This document shows, piece after piece, positions 39,905 through 49,774 of a stretch of DNA of 64,000 nt (its first letter is position 1; each line of letters begins with the position of its first letter). Source of the DNA: Alcaligenaceae bacterium (GTDB lineage Bacteria; Pseudomonadota; Gammaproteobacteria; Burkholderiales; Burkholderiaceae_B); contig JACCET010000007.1 of assembly GCA_013416405.1 (NCBI GenBank), positions 62,001 through 126,000 of the forward strand, written 5' to 3'. The notes beneath the pieces are model-generated. The model saw nothing but the letters and a program-made list of their open reading frames with translations, was not told the DNA's origin and ran no database searches. A program made the position numbers and the translations under genes.

Positions 39905-40648
39905 TTACATATACATGCCGCCGTTGACATGCAGAGTGGTGCCGGTGATGTACCCGGCTTGAGGGCCAGCCAGAAAGGCTACGGCGTGAGCCACGTCGTG
40001 GGCGGCGCCCAACCGACCCAGCGGAATCTGAGACAAAATGGCCGAAGCCTGGGCTTCATTCAGGGCGCGCGTCATGTCGGTTTCGATAAAACCCGGTGCC
40101 ACGCAATTGACGGTGATATTACGACTGCCCAGCTCACGCGCCAGTGCGCGCGCCATGCCTGCCACACCTGCCTTGGCAGCCGCATAGTTGGCCTGACCGG
40201 GGTTGCCGCTGGAGCCAATGACCGATGTAATGTTGATGATGCGGCCCCAGCGGGCTTTCATCATAGGCTTGGTCACGGCACGCGACAACCGGAAAACAGC
40301 TGATAAATTGGTGTCTATGACCGCTTGCCAGTCGTCATCTTTCATGCGCATGGCCAGGTTATCGCGGGTAATACCGGCGTTATTCACCAATATATGAGGG
40401 CCGCCGTCTTGCTTGGCAAGTTCCGCCACCAGGCTTTCGCAGGCTGCCGGGTCGTCCACGTTCAAAACAACACCGCGTCCACCCGTTTCGGCCAACATGT
40501 CAGTGATGGATTGCGCACCCGCTTGTGACGTTGCCGTGCCCACCACCGTGGCACCGCAGGCCGCCAATTCCAGGGCAATAGCCTTGCCTATGCCACGGGT
40601 GGCGCCCGTTACCAGGGCAAGCTTGCCCTCGAGTTGCTTGTCTTGCAT
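39905..40648 (-). CDS. fabG: 3-oxoacyl-ACP reductase
   Basis: A 247-residue short-chain dehydrogenase using NADPH in fatty-acid elongation. Cofactor loop TGATRGIGKAIA, catalytic Ser (INITSVIGSSGN), Tyr and Lys (QANYAAAKAG) and the later VNCVAPGFIETDMT are all present. Start ATG at 40648 (MQDKQLEGK); it lies 4 nt after fabD. Confidence 0.97.
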   Translation of the reverse strand: MQDKQLEGKLALVTGATRGIGKAIALELAACGATVVGTATSQAGAQSITDMLAETGGRGVVLNVDDPAACESLVAELAKQDGGPHILVNNAGITRDNLAMRMKDDDWQAVIDTNLSAVFRLSRAVTKPMMKARWGRIINITSVIGSSGNPGQANYAAAKAGVAGMARALARELGSRNITVNCVAPGFIETDMTRALNEAQASAILSQIPLGRLGAAHDVAHAVAFLAGPQAGYITGTTLHVNGGMYM

Positions 40649-40652
40649 GAAG

Positions 40653-41585
40653 TCATCCCTGTAAAGTGTCAAGTGCTGCCTGCAGCGAAGCTGGATCCGT
40701 GATGGACAGGCCGATCAGATCGCGATCTATGCGTTTGGTCAGGCCAGCCAGAACCTTGCCCGGGCCACATTCCACCACATGTGTAATACCTTGTGCCTTC
40801 ATGGCCTGCAAGGTTTCAACCCAGCGCACGGGGTGCCAGGCCTGGCGCACCAGTGCGTCTTTGATGGCGGCTGGCTCTGTGGGGCTGGCCACATCGACGT
40901 TATTGAGCAAAGGAAAGCGCGGCGCTGTCACATTGATGGCAGCCAGCGCCTGCTCCAGCACCTGAGCAGCGGGCTTGAGCAAACTGGAGTGGAATGGCGC
41001 CGAAACAGGCAGTATCAGCGCGCGCTTGGCGCCTTCTGCCTTGGCCAACTCACAAGCACGCTCCACGGCGCCCTTATGGCCGGCAATGACCACTTGTGCC
41101 GGCGCATTGAAATTGACGGCCTCGACGACTTCACCCTGAGCGGCGCGTTCGCATATTGCAAGCACCACATCGTCGTCCAGGCCCAATATGGCGGCCATGC
41201 CACCTGTGCCCACCGGAACCGCCGCCTGCATGGCATCGGCACGAATACGCACCACGCGCACGGCGTCCTCCAGACTTATGGCGCCGGCGGCGGACAGGGC
41301 GGAGTATTCGCCCAGGCTATGCCCCGCCACCAGTGCGGGCTGCTGACCACCGGCATCCAGCCAGGCGTGGTAAACAGCCACGGCGGCCGTCAGCATGGCC
41401 GGCTGTGTGTTGGTAGTAAGGTTGAGCGCTTCGGCCGGGCCCGTGGCAATGAGCGCCCCCAGATCCTGACCCAGCGCGGCCGACGCCCGTCCAACGACAT
41501 CGCCAACAACGGCATTATCGATCCACGCATCGAGCATGCCTACTGATTGAGAACCTTGTCCCGGGAAAACAAAAGCAATTTTCAT
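40653..41585 (-). CDS. fabD: Malonyl-CoA:ACP transacylase
   Basis: Moves malonyl from CoA to ACP. The 310-residue protein has the start FVFPGQGSQSVGML, the nucleophile Ser in ALVAGHSLGEYSAL, the Arg in VVRIRADAMQ, and the His in SAPFHSSLLKP. The ATG at 41585 gives MKIAFVFPGQG; an ATG 9 nt earlier is not needed. It follows fabH in the operon. Confidence 0.97.
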   Translation of the reverse strand: MKIAFVFPGQGSQSVGMLDAWIDNAVVGDVVGRASAALGQDLGALIATGPAEALNLTTNTQPAMLTAAVAVYHAWLDAGGQQPALVAGHSLGEYSALSAAGAISLEDAVRVVRIRADAMQAAVPVGTGGMAAILGLDDDVVLAICERAAQGEVVEAVNFNAPAQVVIAGHKGAVERACELAKAEGAKRALILPVSAPFHSSLLKPAAQVLEQALAAINVTAPRFPLLNNVDVASPTEPAAIKDALVRQAWHPVRWVETLQAMKAQGITHVVECGPGKVLAGLTKRIDRDLIGLSITDPASLQAALDTLQG

Positions 41586-41651
41586 AACATGCAAACAAAA
41601 AGTTGAAAGTAATTCCGGAACCTGAAGCCCCGGACCAGCCCATGTTTGGCG

Positions 41652-42626
41652 CTATACCTTGACCAGAACGGAACCCCAGGTAAACCCACCGCCGACACCT
41701 TGCATCAGGACGGTTTGACCTGACTTGATGCGCCCGTCGCGGCGAGCCACATCGAAAGCCAGCGGTACGCTGGCAGCGGAAGTATTGGCATGATGATCGA
41801 CGGTCACCACGACTTTGTCGTCGGGAATATTGAGCCGGCGTCCCAGGAAATTGATGATGCGCACGTTGGCCTGGTGCGGCACCAGCCAGTCAACGTCTTC
41901 AAGACGGACATTGGCTTCTCTGCAGACATCCAGCGCCGACTTGGTCAGCGAAGTAACCGCCAGCTTGAATACTGCCTGGCCGTCCATACGCAGGAAGGGA
42001 TCGCCCACGACCTTGCCATGGGCAACATTGCCTGCCGCGCACAGAATCTTCATTTGACTGCCATCGGCGTTCAATTGGGCCGCCATGATGCCCGGCTCAT
42101 CAGAGGCCTTCAGCACCACTGCGCCGGCGCCATCGCCGAATAGCACACAGGTTCCCCGATCGCTCCAGTCGAGTATGCTGGAAAACACCTCGGCACCGAT
42201 CACCAGCGCTGTCTTGGCACGACCGGCACGAATAAAGGCATCGGCGGTAGCCAGGGCGTATACAAAGCCGCTGCATACGGCCTGAACATCGAAGGCTGCC
42301 CCGCCCTTGGTGCCCAGATTGGCCTGCACCAGACAAGCCGTGCTGGGAAAGACGAAATCAGGTGTGGAGGTGGCAACGATGATGAGATCGAGCTCGCTGG
42401 CATCCGTGCCGGCATCTTCAAGCGCCGCTTGCGCAGCCTTGGTTGCCAACTGGCTGGTCGTGGTGCCGGGATCAGCGATATGGCGCTGACGTATGCCCGT
42501 GCGCTCGACGATCCAGGTATCCGAGGTTTCGATATTGCGTGTAGCAAGTTCGGCTGCAAGCTCGTCGTTGCTGACAACTCGGGGTGGTAAATAACCGCCC
42601 GACCCTATTATCTTGGCATAAGGCAT
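41652..42626 (-). CDS. fabH: 3-oxoacyl-ACP synthase III
   Basis: Starts fatty-acid synthesis by condensing acetyl-CoA with malonyl-ACP. The 324-residue protein has the triad Cys ([12 protein letters not shown]), His ([11 protein letters not shown]) and Asn ([11 protein letters not shown]) and the C-terminal [13 protein letters not shown]. It lies 20 nt after plsX. Confidence 0.97.
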   Translation of the reverse strand: MPYAKIIGSGGYLPPRVVSNDELAAELATRNIETSDTWIVERTGIRQRHIADPGTTTSQLATKAAQAALEDAGTDASELDLIIVATSTPDFVFPSTACLVQANLGTKGGAAFDVQAVCSGFVYALATADAFIRAGRAKTALVIGAEVFSSILDWSDRGTCVLFGDGAGAVVLKASDEPGIMAAQLNADGSQMKILCAAGNVAHGKVVGDPFLRMDGQAVFKLAVTSLTKSALDVCREANVRLEDVDWLVPHQANVRIINFLGRRLNIPDDKVVVTVDHHANTSAASVPLAFDVARRDGRIKSGQTVLMQGVGGGFTWGSVLVKV

Positions 42627-42646
42627 AGTAGCTTCCAGATACCTGG

Positions 42647-43729
42647 TTATGAGGCAGGATCAGATAAATCGTTGGAAAGCTTCGCCGATTGCGCGGCAGC
42701 GGCCTGCAAGCTCTGGCGAAGATGATCTATGGCACCCGTGGTGCCTTCGAGCAAGCCATTCTGTACAGCCTCGCGCGCCCTTTGCAAGGCAAAGCCGAAA
42801 GCATATGCATCGGCTGAACCATGGCTTTTAACGACAATACCACGCAAACCCAGCAAGGTCGCACCGTTGTAGCGGCGATTATCGACCCGGTCGCGCAAAC
42901 GATTCAACACCGGCTTGGCCAGGGCGCCCGCAGCCATGGACAAGGCATCACGCGAGAACTCGGCGCGCAGCATGGTGGCGATCAGCTTGGCCAGGCCTTC
43001 GACGGACTTGAGCACGACATTGCCCACAAAGCCGTCGCATACGACCACATCGACCGTGCCCTTGAAGATATCGTCGCCTTCGACATTGCCGTGAAAGTTA
43101 AGCCCGCTGGCTCGCAGCAGTTCGGCAGCCTGCTTGACGACCTCGTTGCCCTTGATCACTTCCTCGCCAATATTCAACAGGCCAACGGAGGGCCGCTGGC
43201 GTTGGTCGACTGTGGAAACCAGGGCTGAACCCATGATGGCAAACTGCAGCAAATGCTCGGCTGAGCAATCGACATTGGCACCCAGATCGAGCACCGTTGT
43301 GGCGCCACCCTTCTGGTTGGGAATAGACGTGGCTATAGCCGGCCTATCGATACCGTCGAGAGTTTTGAGCACATAGCGCGAGATAGCCATCCAGGCGCCA
43401 GTATTGCCGGCTGAGATGCACGCATCGGCACGGCCGTCCTTGACGGCCTGAACCGCCAGGCGCATGGAGGAATCTTTTTTACGCCGCAACGCGACCTCGA
43501 CCGAGTCATCCATAAGGACGACTTCGGAAGCGGGCACGATCTCGTACCAGTCTTTGCCAGTACTGCCGGCATCACGCAAATGCGCTTCGATAGCCATGGC
43601 ATCGCCGACCAGCAAAAAACGGGTATCGGGATACTGCTGAACGAATCGGCATGCTGCGGGGATGGTCACCGGCAAGCCGACGTCTCCCCCCATGCAATCG
43701 ATGGCGATTCGAATCTCGGTTTTCGTCAT
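42647..43729 (-). CDS. plsX: Phosphate acyltransferase PlsX
   Basis: Makes acyl-phosphate from acyl-ACP for phospholipid synthesis. The 360-residue protein shows the PlsX signatures [35 protein letters not shown] and [20 protein letters not shown]. The ATG at 43729 is used; an in-frame TTG just before it is unlikely. It links rpmF upstream with fabH downstream, the common order. Confidence 0.96.
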   Translation of the reverse strand: MTKTEIRIAIDCMGGDVGLPVTIPAACRFVQQYPDTRFLLVGDAMAIEAHLRDAGSTGKDWYEIVPASEVVLMDDSVEVALRRKKDSSMRLAVQAVKDGRADACISAGNTGAWMAISRYVLKTLDGIDRPAIATSIPNQKGGATTVLDLGANVDCSAEHLLQFAIMGSALVSTVDQRQRPSVGLLNIGEEVIKGNEVVKQAAELLRASGLNFHGNVEGDDIFKGTVDVVVCDGFVGNVVLKSVEGLAKLIATMLRAEFSRDALSMAAGALAKPVLNRLRDRVDNRRYNGATLLGLRGIVVKSHGSADAYAFGFALQRAREAVQNGLLEGTTGAIDHLRQSLQAAAAQSAKLSNDLSDPAS

Positions 43730-43777
43730 CAAACGCGAACGTTGCCGTGCTTATTGCTGCATTACAAAAACCGACTG

Positions 43778-43960
43778 TTATTCGTCGTTTTTGGTTTTGA
43801 GCACTTTGCGACCACGGTAAATACCGTTGGGGCTGATGTGGTGGCGCAGATGCAATTCGCCAGTGGTAGGCTCAACCGCCGTGGGGGGCGTCGAAATGAA
43901 ATCGTGCGAACGATGCATACCGCGTTTAGACGGGCTCTTTTTGTTTTGCTGAACGGCCAT
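43778..43960 (-). CDS. rpmF: 50S ribosomal protein L32
   Basis: A 60-residue ribosomal protein with the typical opening [20 protein letters not shown]. It lacks the paired zinc cysteines found in some L32 proteins. It lies between yceD and plsX, its conserved place. Confidence 0.97.
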   Translation of the reverse strand: MAVQQNKKSPSKRGMHRSHDFISTPPTAVEPTTGELHLRHHISPNGIYRGRKVLKTKNDE

Positions 43961-44041
43961 GATGACTCCTGAATACGGGTCGCTATTGTACGCGATGATC
44001 CCGCAAGTTAAGTGCGTTAATAATCAAGTTAATACTAAAAT

Positions 44042-44563
44042 TCAATTTTTCTTGAGCTGGCTCAAGATGGCAAAAGGTGATGGCTTACCCGAATCCGAAT
44101 CGGGAGCCGGCTCATCTTCTACAAGCGGCACTGGCAATGACGGACAAACGTCGTGCTTGGGCACATAAGGCAGGCTAAGGATGATTTCATCTTCAATCAA
44201 CTCCCGCACATCAAGCCGCGCCGACCCGACAATACGCTCGATGAAGTCTTCGTCATCGGCATCGTGGTCGCCTTCGGCATCAAGGTTAGCCTCGGACTTT
44301 ACCACTTGCACACGACTTCCGGTTTCCATTTGCCACGCAAACGGCTGCAGGCAACGCTGGCATTCAAGCACAGGATTGGCCCGCACCCAGGTATGCAAAA
44401 AATACTGTCCATGCATATCTTTTTCGCCCGTTATAGTCCATTCGGCATGTGCGTCGGCCTGCGAAGGCAAGCCTTCAGTCAGCCGGGCAAACTGCGCCAA
44501 AGGCGCCTCACCCCGTACTGTAGCCCCTAAACGGGCCAGTTCGTAGGTATCAATGTATTGCAT
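44042..44563 (-). CDS. yceD: YceD/DUF177 family protein
   Basis: A 173-residue protein of the YceD family, which in E. coli and plants is tied to 23S rRNA and large-subunit assembly. The conserved core LECQRCLQPFAW (CxxC) and the later IEDEIILSLPYVPKHDVCP are present. The ATG at 44563 gives the family-like start MQYIDTYELAR. It heads the rpmF-plsX-fab transcript and is divergent from the maf gene. Confidence 0.9.
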   Translation of the reverse strand: MQYIDTYELARLGATVRGEAPLAQFARLTEGLPSQADAHAEWTITGEKDMHGQYFLHTWVRANPVLECQRCLQPFAWQMETGSRVQVVKSEANLDAEGDHDADDEDFIERIVGSARLDVRELIEDEIILSLPYVPKHDVCPSLPVPLVEDEPAPDSDSGKPSPFAILSQLKKN

Positions 44564-44713
44564 GCCTGCGCTCCGGATTTCCTGCGGCCATTTTGTGTAG
44601 CATGCCTTAATGCACACTCAACCGTGCGCCCAAACTACAAGCGCAAGGAAAAACGTTAGATAATAACGTGTTCAGCCATTTACAGTCAAACCAAACCAGG
44701 CAAAACACCGCAT

Positions 44714-45292
44714 ATGCGTCTCATCTTAGCCTCAAGCTCACCTTATCGCCGGGAACTGCTCGCTCGCCTGGGCATTCCTTTTACCACGGTCTCGCCCAAT
44801 ATTGACGAAAGCCCCCTGCCGGGTGAATCACCGGCCGAGCTTGCCGTGCGACTGTCGGTGGCCAAGGCCCGAGCCGTTGCCCACATGCATCCGGACAGCC
44901 TGATCATAGGCTCCGATCAGGTCGCCACCGTCGATGGCCGGCCCATAGGCAAGCCTGGCAATTTCGAGCGGGCCAAGGCTCAGCTTGAACAGCTAAGCGG
45001 CCTGACGGTAGAATTTCACAGTGCCCTGTGCGTCAGCAACAGCGATCGCCACGTAACGGCAGATATCATTACCCGTTGCCAGTTTCGCAAGCTTAGCCCG
45101 CAGGAAATCACCAACTACCTGCACCGAGAACAGCCCTACGACACCGCCGGCAGCGCAAAAGCCGAAGGCCTGGGCATAGCCCTGATGGACAGCATGCAGT
45201 CAGATGACCCAACCGCCATTATCGGACTGCCGCTGATCACCTTGTCGCGCATGCTGCGGTCATTCGGCCTTAATCCCCTGGAGCAAATTTGA
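44714..45292 (+). CDS. Maf family nucleotide pyrophosphatase (YceF-type)
   Basis: A 192-residue house-cleaning enzyme that hydrolyses modified nucleoside triphosphates (m7GTP in the YceF subgroup). Family motifs ILASSSPYRRELLARLGIPF, SDQVATVDGRPIGKPG and YDTAGSAKAEGLGIALMD are visible. It is divergent from yceD and coupled to the next gene by a TTGA overlap. Confidence 0.92.
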   Translation: MRLILASSSPYRRELLARLGIPFTTVSPNIDESPLPGESPAELAVRLSVAKARAVAHMHPDSLIIGSDQVATVDGRPIGKPGNFERAKAQLEQLSGLTVEFHSALCVSNSDRHVTADIITRCQFRKLSPQEITNYLHREQPYDTAGSAKAEGLGIALMDSMQSDDPTAIIGLPLITLSRMLRSFGLNPLEQI

Positions 45293-46008
45293 AACCCACC
45301 GGCACCCTGCATTTAATCCCCGTCTCTTTGGGCGAGTCCGCACCCGCTAACTGGTTGCCGCAAGCGGCTCACGAACTTGCGTCGCAATTGTCTGTTTATA
45401 TTGCCGAAAATGCGAAAACCGCACGTGCCTTCCTGAAGACCATAGGCACCAGCCGGCCATTGCAAGAGATCACCATACATACCATCAACGACAAGGTCGA
45501 CGCTCAGCAGATCAAGACCTGGCTCAAGCCACTGCTTGAGGGCGGCGATATCGGACTCGTTTCCGAAGCCGGCTGCCCCGCAGTCGCCGACCCGGGCGCC
45601 AAGGTCGTGGCACAGGCCCATCTGATGGGCTTGCGGGTTATCCCCTGGGTCGGCCCCTCTTCCATTTTGCTCAGCCTGATGGCCAGCGGGCTCGACGGAC
45701 AACGCTTTGCCTTCCATGGCTATGCCCCGGTCGACGCCACCGAGCGCGCCAAACAACTCAAGGCCTGGGAAGCCATTTCTCAAAAGCAACAGCAAACCCA
45801 GATTCTGATCGAAACGCCTTACCGCAATAGCGCCATGTTTGATACGCTGAAGCAGGCATTGAAAGGCAATACCCGCCTGTGCATCGCCAGCTCACTGACC
45901 GCTGCGGATGAGTGGATACAAACACACGCGGTCAGTCACTGGAAAACGCTGCCAGCGCCAGACTTGGCCAAGAAGCCCACTATCTTCTTGTTTCTGGCGG
46001 GCCGCTGA
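45289..46008 (+). CDS. Tetrapyrrole-methylase-fold SAM methyltransferase (RsmI-like)
   Basis: A 239-residue SAM-dependent methyltransferase of the TP-methylase fold: start LHLIPVSLGE, cofactor region IGLVSEAGCPAVADPGAKVVAQAHLMGLRVIPWVGPSSILLSLMASG, and TQILIETPYRNSAMFDTL. It resembles RsmI (16S rRNA C1402 ribose methylation) but is shorter and diverges at both ends, so it may be a paralogue with another target. The start is TTG, overlapping the maf stop as TTGA; this supports translational coupling. The following amidase overlaps its stop (TGATG). Confidence 0.85.
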   Translation: MKPTGTLHLIPVSLGESAPANWLPQAAHELASQLSVYIAENAKTARAFLKTIGTSRPLQEITIHTINDKVDAQQIKTWLKPLLEGGDIGLVSEAGCPAVADPGAKVVAQAHLMGLRVIPWVGPSSILLSLMASGLDGQRFAFHGYAPVDATERAKQLKAWEAISQKQQQTQILIETPYRNSAMFDTLKQALKGNTRLCIASSLTAADEWIQTHAVSHWKTLPAPDLAKKPTIFLFLAGR

Positions 46009-46823
46009 TGCGTAATTACATTGATGCACTTGTATCCTGTCGGCGCCTTGCGCGCCACGGCTTGCTTGGCGCCGTAGTGCTGCTGCTGTCGGCATGCAGT
46101 ACCTATAACCCCGCCGTTCTGAACATAGATCGCAGCATACAAGCCAAGAGTCAAAATAGCCGTGTCGAGTTCGTCGTACTGCATTACACATCGGCAGGCA
46201 ACGACGCGTCGCTGAATATTCTGTCCAGACGCAATGTCAGCAGCCATTACCTGATCACCCGCGCAGAGCGGCCACATGTGTATCAGCTGGTGGGTGAAAG
46301 CCGTCGTGCCTGGCATGCGGGCGTAAGCGCATGGTTTGGACGCAGCGACATGAACAGCGGCTCCATAGGCATAGAAATCGTCAATCAGGGCCTGGAGGGC
46401 GAACAGTGGGATCCCTACGATCCCGTACAAATGCAGGTTCTTGCAAGCTTGCTGCACGACATCATCAAGCGCCACCAGATCAAGCCCCACAATATTGTTG
46501 GCCACAGCGACATCGCCCCACAGCGCAAGATAGATCCCGGGCCGCTATTTCCATGGAAACAGCTGGCCGATCAAGGCATAGGCCGCTGGTACGATGAAGA
46601 CCTGGCCAGGCAGTACGAGCAGGAATTCCTGGCCCAGGGCCTGCCGGATATCGCCTGGACACAAGCAGCACTGCAACGCCTGGGCTATACCGTGCCCGAC
46701 ACCAACCAACTGGATAAAGCCACCCAGAACGTGATTGCCGCCTTCCAGATGCACTATCGGCCCGCACGCCACGACGGCATGCCCGATGCACAAACGCTTG
46801 CCATCATGAAAGCACTGCGCTGA
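46008..46823 (+). CDS. N-acetylmuramoyl-L-alanine amidase (AmiD-like lipoprotein)
   Basis: A 271-residue outer-membrane-type lipoprotein: signal peptide ending LLLSAC at Cys30, next residue Ser. The amidase_2 domain has zinc ligands His in VVLHYTSAGN and His in VGHSDIAPQRKIDPGPLFPW, and a C-terminal peptidoglycan-binding domain (about 210-268, AALQRLGYTVPDTNQLDKATQNVIAAFQMHYRP). This matches AmiD, which recycles wall fragments. Its ATG overlaps the stop of the methyltransferase gene. Confidence 0.92.
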   Translation: MRNYIDALVSCRRLARHGLLGAVVLLLSACSTYNPAVLNIDRSIQAKSQNSRVEFVVLHYTSAGNDASLNILSRRNVSSHYLITRAERPHVYQLVGESRRAWHAGVSAWFGRSDMNSGSIGIEIVNQGLEGEQWDPYDPVQMQVLASLLHDIIKRHQIKPHNIVGHSDIAPQRKIDPGPLFPWKQLADQGIGRWYDEDLARQYEQEFLAQGLPDIAWTQAALQRLGYTVPDTNQLDKATQNVIAAFQMHYRPARHDGMPDAQTLAIMKALR

Positions 46824-46885
46824 ACTCATTGCAAAGCCTTGGTATGCTCCCCGGCCATCTGCCCGCATGATGGCCGCAGCGTCCT

Positions 46886-47530
46886 TCAGGCCCTGCGGGC
46901 GCGCCAAAAATAAACCAGCCGTATCAATAGAAGCACGGCCAGCAAAGCGCCGTACAGATAGGGCTCGGCAAAATCATTCTTGCCCGCCCGTACCAGCCAG
47001 AAATGCCAGACAGACAAGGCCGCCACCACGTAAACGCTACGATGCAATTGCTGCCAGCGGCGCCCCAGACGGTGTATCCACCCGCGCGTTGAAGTCAGGG
47101 CCAGAGCAGCCATGGGTAGGAATGCAATCATGCCCACCAGAATGAAGGTGCGCTGAACCACATCGTCCCACATGGACGCCAAAGACCAACCCCGCTCCCA
47201 GAAAGCCCAACCCAGCAAGTGCAGGCAGGTATAAAAAAAGGCAAACAGGCCCAGCATGCGGCGCAGACGCACCAGGGCCGGCTGCCCGATCAGGCGACGC
47301 AACGGGGTGATGCAGAGCGTCAACCCCAGCAGCACCAGCGCCCAAATGCCCGAGGATCGAATCAGGAATTCGGGCGGGTTGGCGCTCAGGCCATCATGCG
47401 TGCCCAGCCAGAACCAACGCACCAGCGGATAGAGCGCCAGCAAAAAAACCAGCGGCTTGATGCGCGCCACCTGAAGAGCCGTCCAGTTGCGCCGGTCGGG
47501 CAGCCCGCGTTCAGCCAGTTCGGATCCCAA
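46886..47530 (-). CDS. msrQ: Heme-containing membrane subunit MsrQ
   Basis: A 214-residue inner-membrane heme protein that feeds electrons to MsrP for repairing oxidised periplasmic methionines. About six helices, with conserved His in FFYTCLHLLGW and RRWQQLHRSVYVV and in VWHFWLVR. The start is TTG at 47530, placed 6 nt after AAGGAG; no ATG is available, so this is well supported. It follows msrP by 30 nt. Confidence 0.94.
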   Translation of the reverse strand: MGSELAERGLPDRRNWTALQVARIKPLVFLLALYPLVRWFWLGTHDGLSANPPEFLIRSSGIWALVLLGLTLCITPLRRLIGQPALVRLRRMLGLFAFFYTCLHLLGWAFWERGWSLASMWDDVVQRTFILVGMIAFLPMAALALTSTRGWIHRLGRRWQQLHRSVYVVAALSVWHFWLVRAGKNDFAEPYLYGALLAVLLLIRLVYFWRARRA

Positions 47531-47560
47531 CGCGATCTCCTTGAATAGTGTTGGCAGGCA

Positions 47561-48523
47561 CTAGTAGTTCTCGCGCAGATCCAGACCGGCATACAGAGAC
47601 GCCACCTGCTCGGCATAGCCGTTGTACATCTGGGTGTCGATACGCGGTGCAAAAAAGCCCCCGCCTATGCGTCTTTCAGTGGCCTGACTCCAGCGCGGAT
47701 GCGGTACTTCGGGATTGACGTTGGCATAAAAGCCGTATTCCTGGGGCGCTATTTTTACCCAGCTGGTCAAGGGCATGCTTTCGAGCAAACGTATGCGGAC
47801 TATCGACTTGCCCGACTTGAAGCCGTACTTCCAGGGAACGGCCAAACGCATAGGCGCACCATTCTGGTTAGGCAACTGCTTGCCGTAAACGCCGAATACC
47901 AGCATAGTCAGCGGATGCATGGCTTCGTCCATGCGCAGGCCTTCGACATAGGGCCAGTCAATAATCCGGCTTTTTACCCCCGGCATGTTTTCCTTCTGAA
48001 CAACCGTGGTGAATTCCACAAACTTTGCCTTACTGGTAGGCTCAACGGCCTTGAGCAAGGTCGACAGCGAATAGCCTATCCAGGGAATAACCATAGACCA
48101 GGCCTCGACGCAGCGCAGTCGGTACAGGCGCTCTTCCATAGGGGCCAGTTTAAGCAGGTCGTCGATATCGAAAGTGCGCGGCCGGGCAACCTCGCCCTCG
48201 ATACTGACGGCCCAGGGCCGTGTTTGCAGCTTGTGCGCGTTTTCAAAGGGATCGGTCTTGCCGGTGCCAAACTCGTAGTAGTTGTTGTACGAGGTAATGT
48301 CTTTTTCGGACGTGGCCTGGTCGAGCAGCAGAAAATCAGGGTTGGGGGTGGCAGACAATCCAATGGCCTGCGCGTCCTGAGCCAGGGATGACGCGCCAAA
48401 CGCTCCAGCCCCGGCGGCCAGGGCACCCATGCCCGCCTGCTTGAGCCATGCACGTCGTGATTGCCAGACTGCTTCAGGTGTGATTTCAGACGGCGCTATG
48501 GTCGGCAGCTTGAGTCGGGACAT
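47561..48523 (-). CDS. msrP: Periplasmic methionine sulfoxide reductase MsrP (molybdenum)
   Basis: A 320-residue molybdopterin enzyme exported by Tat: the signal contains [10 protein letters not shown] at residues 22-31. The molybdenum-binding Cys is in [19 protein letters not shown], and the family end [29 protein letters not shown] is complete. It restores oxidised methionine in envelope proteins, taking electrons from MsrQ encoded next to it. Confidence 0.95.
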   Translation of the reverse strand: MSRLKLPTIAPSEITPEAVWQSRRAWLKQAGMGALAAGAGAFGASSLAQDAQAIGLSATPNPDFLLLDQATSEKDITSYNNYYEFGTGKTDPFENAHKLQTRPWAVSIEGEVARPRTFDIDDLLKLAPMEERLYRLRCVEAWSMVIPWIGYSLSTLLKAVEPTSKAKFVEFTTVVQKENMPGVKSRIIDWPYVEGLRMDEAMHPLTMLVFGVYGKQLPNQNGAPMRLAVPWKYGFKSGKSIVRIRLLESMPLTSWVKIAPQEYGFYANVNPEVPHPRWSQATERRIGGGFFAPRIDTQMYNGYAEQVASLYAGLDLRENY

Positions 48524-48638
48524 GAGGTTTCACTCCGTAACGGTGTCTGTGTAGGACGGCATCAGGCGGTAAAAAGTTCCTGCCACCGCGTATGGGATAG
48601 GCTTATATTGTGCTGCATGTTGCCTTTGGCAGCTACAC

Positions 48639-48757
48639 GTTGTCTATGCCAGGTGGGGGTAGTCCGGCACGGCGTGCTTGTTTCCGCGTCTTCTTCGTCC
48701 AGCCGGGCGTCGGGCGCACGCCTAACCGCCTCCCCACCCCCACCTGGCATAGACAAC
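48639..48757. repeat. Structured repeat, type C
   Basis: A 22-bp perfect outer stem (48639-48660 / 48736-48757, core TTGTCTATGCCAGGTGGGGG) encloses an inner stem GGCGTGC / GCACGCC (48671-48677 / 48716-48722). On the minus strand it contains GAGGCGGTT and CGCCCGA, also found after stem 2 of the type-A copies, so a distant relation is possible. Confidence 0.8.
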
Positions 48758-48840
48758 TGCAGACAGCGCATCGCAGATAGTGGTACCGAGTCAGCATTTG
48801 CCAGATGCCTGGAACATCAGGCCCGTCGCACTATCCGGCT

Positions 48841-49081
48841 CTTACAAGGCCTGTGTGTCAGGGGCTGTGGAGGCGCCTCGCGCACGCCGATTCATGCCAG
48901 GCTGGCGAGGAGGCAAGGTTGCCGCTGTTCAAGCCCGGCGTTTATGAACAGCCAGTGGCTGTTCATTCGGGCGAGTTCGGCAACCGCCTCGCCAGCCTGG
49001 CATGAATCGGGCAGCCTTGGCGCAGCCAAGGCCGTAGCGCGTGAAGCCGGAGCGGCCCCTGACACACAGGCCTTGCTTAAG
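48841..49081 (-). repeat. Structured 241-bp repeat, type A, copy 3
   Basis: Best-preserved copy. Outer arms 48841-48865 / 49055-49081; perfect 23-bp stem 2 at 48888-48910 / 48987-49009; inner stem GGTTGCCG / CGGCAACC; apical palindrome 48944-48966; side hairpin GCCTTGGC-GCA-GCCAAGGC at 49014-49032. In the minus sense it starts with CTTAAG 39 nt after the stop of the HAD phosphatase gene. Confidence 0.9.
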
Positions 49082-49120
49082 AACCTGATAAACCACGGGC
49101 AAAAATGAACAGCCAAAAAC

Positions 49121-49774
49121 TCAAACCCGCTCAACCAGCCACTGCCGCATCTCACCCACACTGTCCACCAGGACCGTAGGCCCCGCCTCTTGCAAAATCG
49201 CAGGATTATGCGCCCCATACGTCACCGCCATGCTGTCCACCCCGGCCGCCACCGCCATCTGGACATCGTGCGACGTATCACCCACCATCAACACCCGCTC
49301 GGGCTCCAGCCCCAGCTCATCCATCAACTCCAGCAACATCGCCGGATGAGGCTTGCTGAAAGACTCATCAGCACAGCGCGTAGCATCAAAATGATCCCGC
49401 AACTTCATCGTATCCAGCACCCGGTCCAGCCCCACCCGACTCTTGCCCGTAGCCACCCCAAGACTCACCCGGCCGGCCCGTAACTCCACCAGGAGCTCCG
49501 GAATACCATCAAACAGCCGAATATGCGGATCCCGGCTCAGGAAGTGGAAACGATAGCGATCCAGAAACGCCTCCATCCTATGCTCCGTCAACGTGGGAAC
49601 ACAGTGATACAAGGCACTTTGCAACGAAAGGCCTATCACCCAACTGGCCTCGCTATCAGACGGAACGGGCAACTCCAGATCCGTACAAGCACCCTGAATG
49701 GCAGCCACGATCGAATGCGTCGAATCCATGACAGTGCCATCCCAGTCAAAAATAACCGCCTCGTAACGCTTCAC
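49121..49774 (-). CDS. HAD-superfamily phosphatase (phosphoglycolate phosphatase-like)
   Basis: A 217-residue HAD-IA hydrolase. Motif I IFDWDGTVMDS, motif II GVATGKSR, motif III Lys in SKPHPAM and motif IV MVGDTSHDVQMA are intact, with a helical cap domain between residues 15 and 85. It may act on phosphoglycolate or another small phosphate ester. Start codon GTG at 49774 overlaps the rluC stop (GTGA). Pairing with rluC is common in betaproteobacteria. Confidence 0.9.
   Translation of the reverse strand: MKRYEAVIFDWDGTVMDSTHSIVAAIQGACTDLELPVPSDSEASWVIGLSLQSALYHCVPTLTEHRMEAFLDRYRFHFLSRDPHIRLFDGIPELLVELRAGRVSLGVATGKSRVGLDRVLDTMKLRDHFDATRCADESFSKPHPAMLLELMDELGLEPERVLMVGDTSHDVQMAVAAGVDSMAVTYGAHNPAILQEAGPTVLVDSVGEMRQWLVERV

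Larger units (their letters stand above)
48524..49120. other. 597-nt repeat-bearing gap before msrP
   Basis: No credible protein gene. It holds a type-C hairpin element (48639-48757), about 80 nt of ordinary sequence and type-A copy 3 (48841-49081). The msrP promoter should lie between 48524 and 48640. The motif CATCGCAGATA at 48769 recurs at 17217, upstream of copy 1. Confidence 0.85.
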
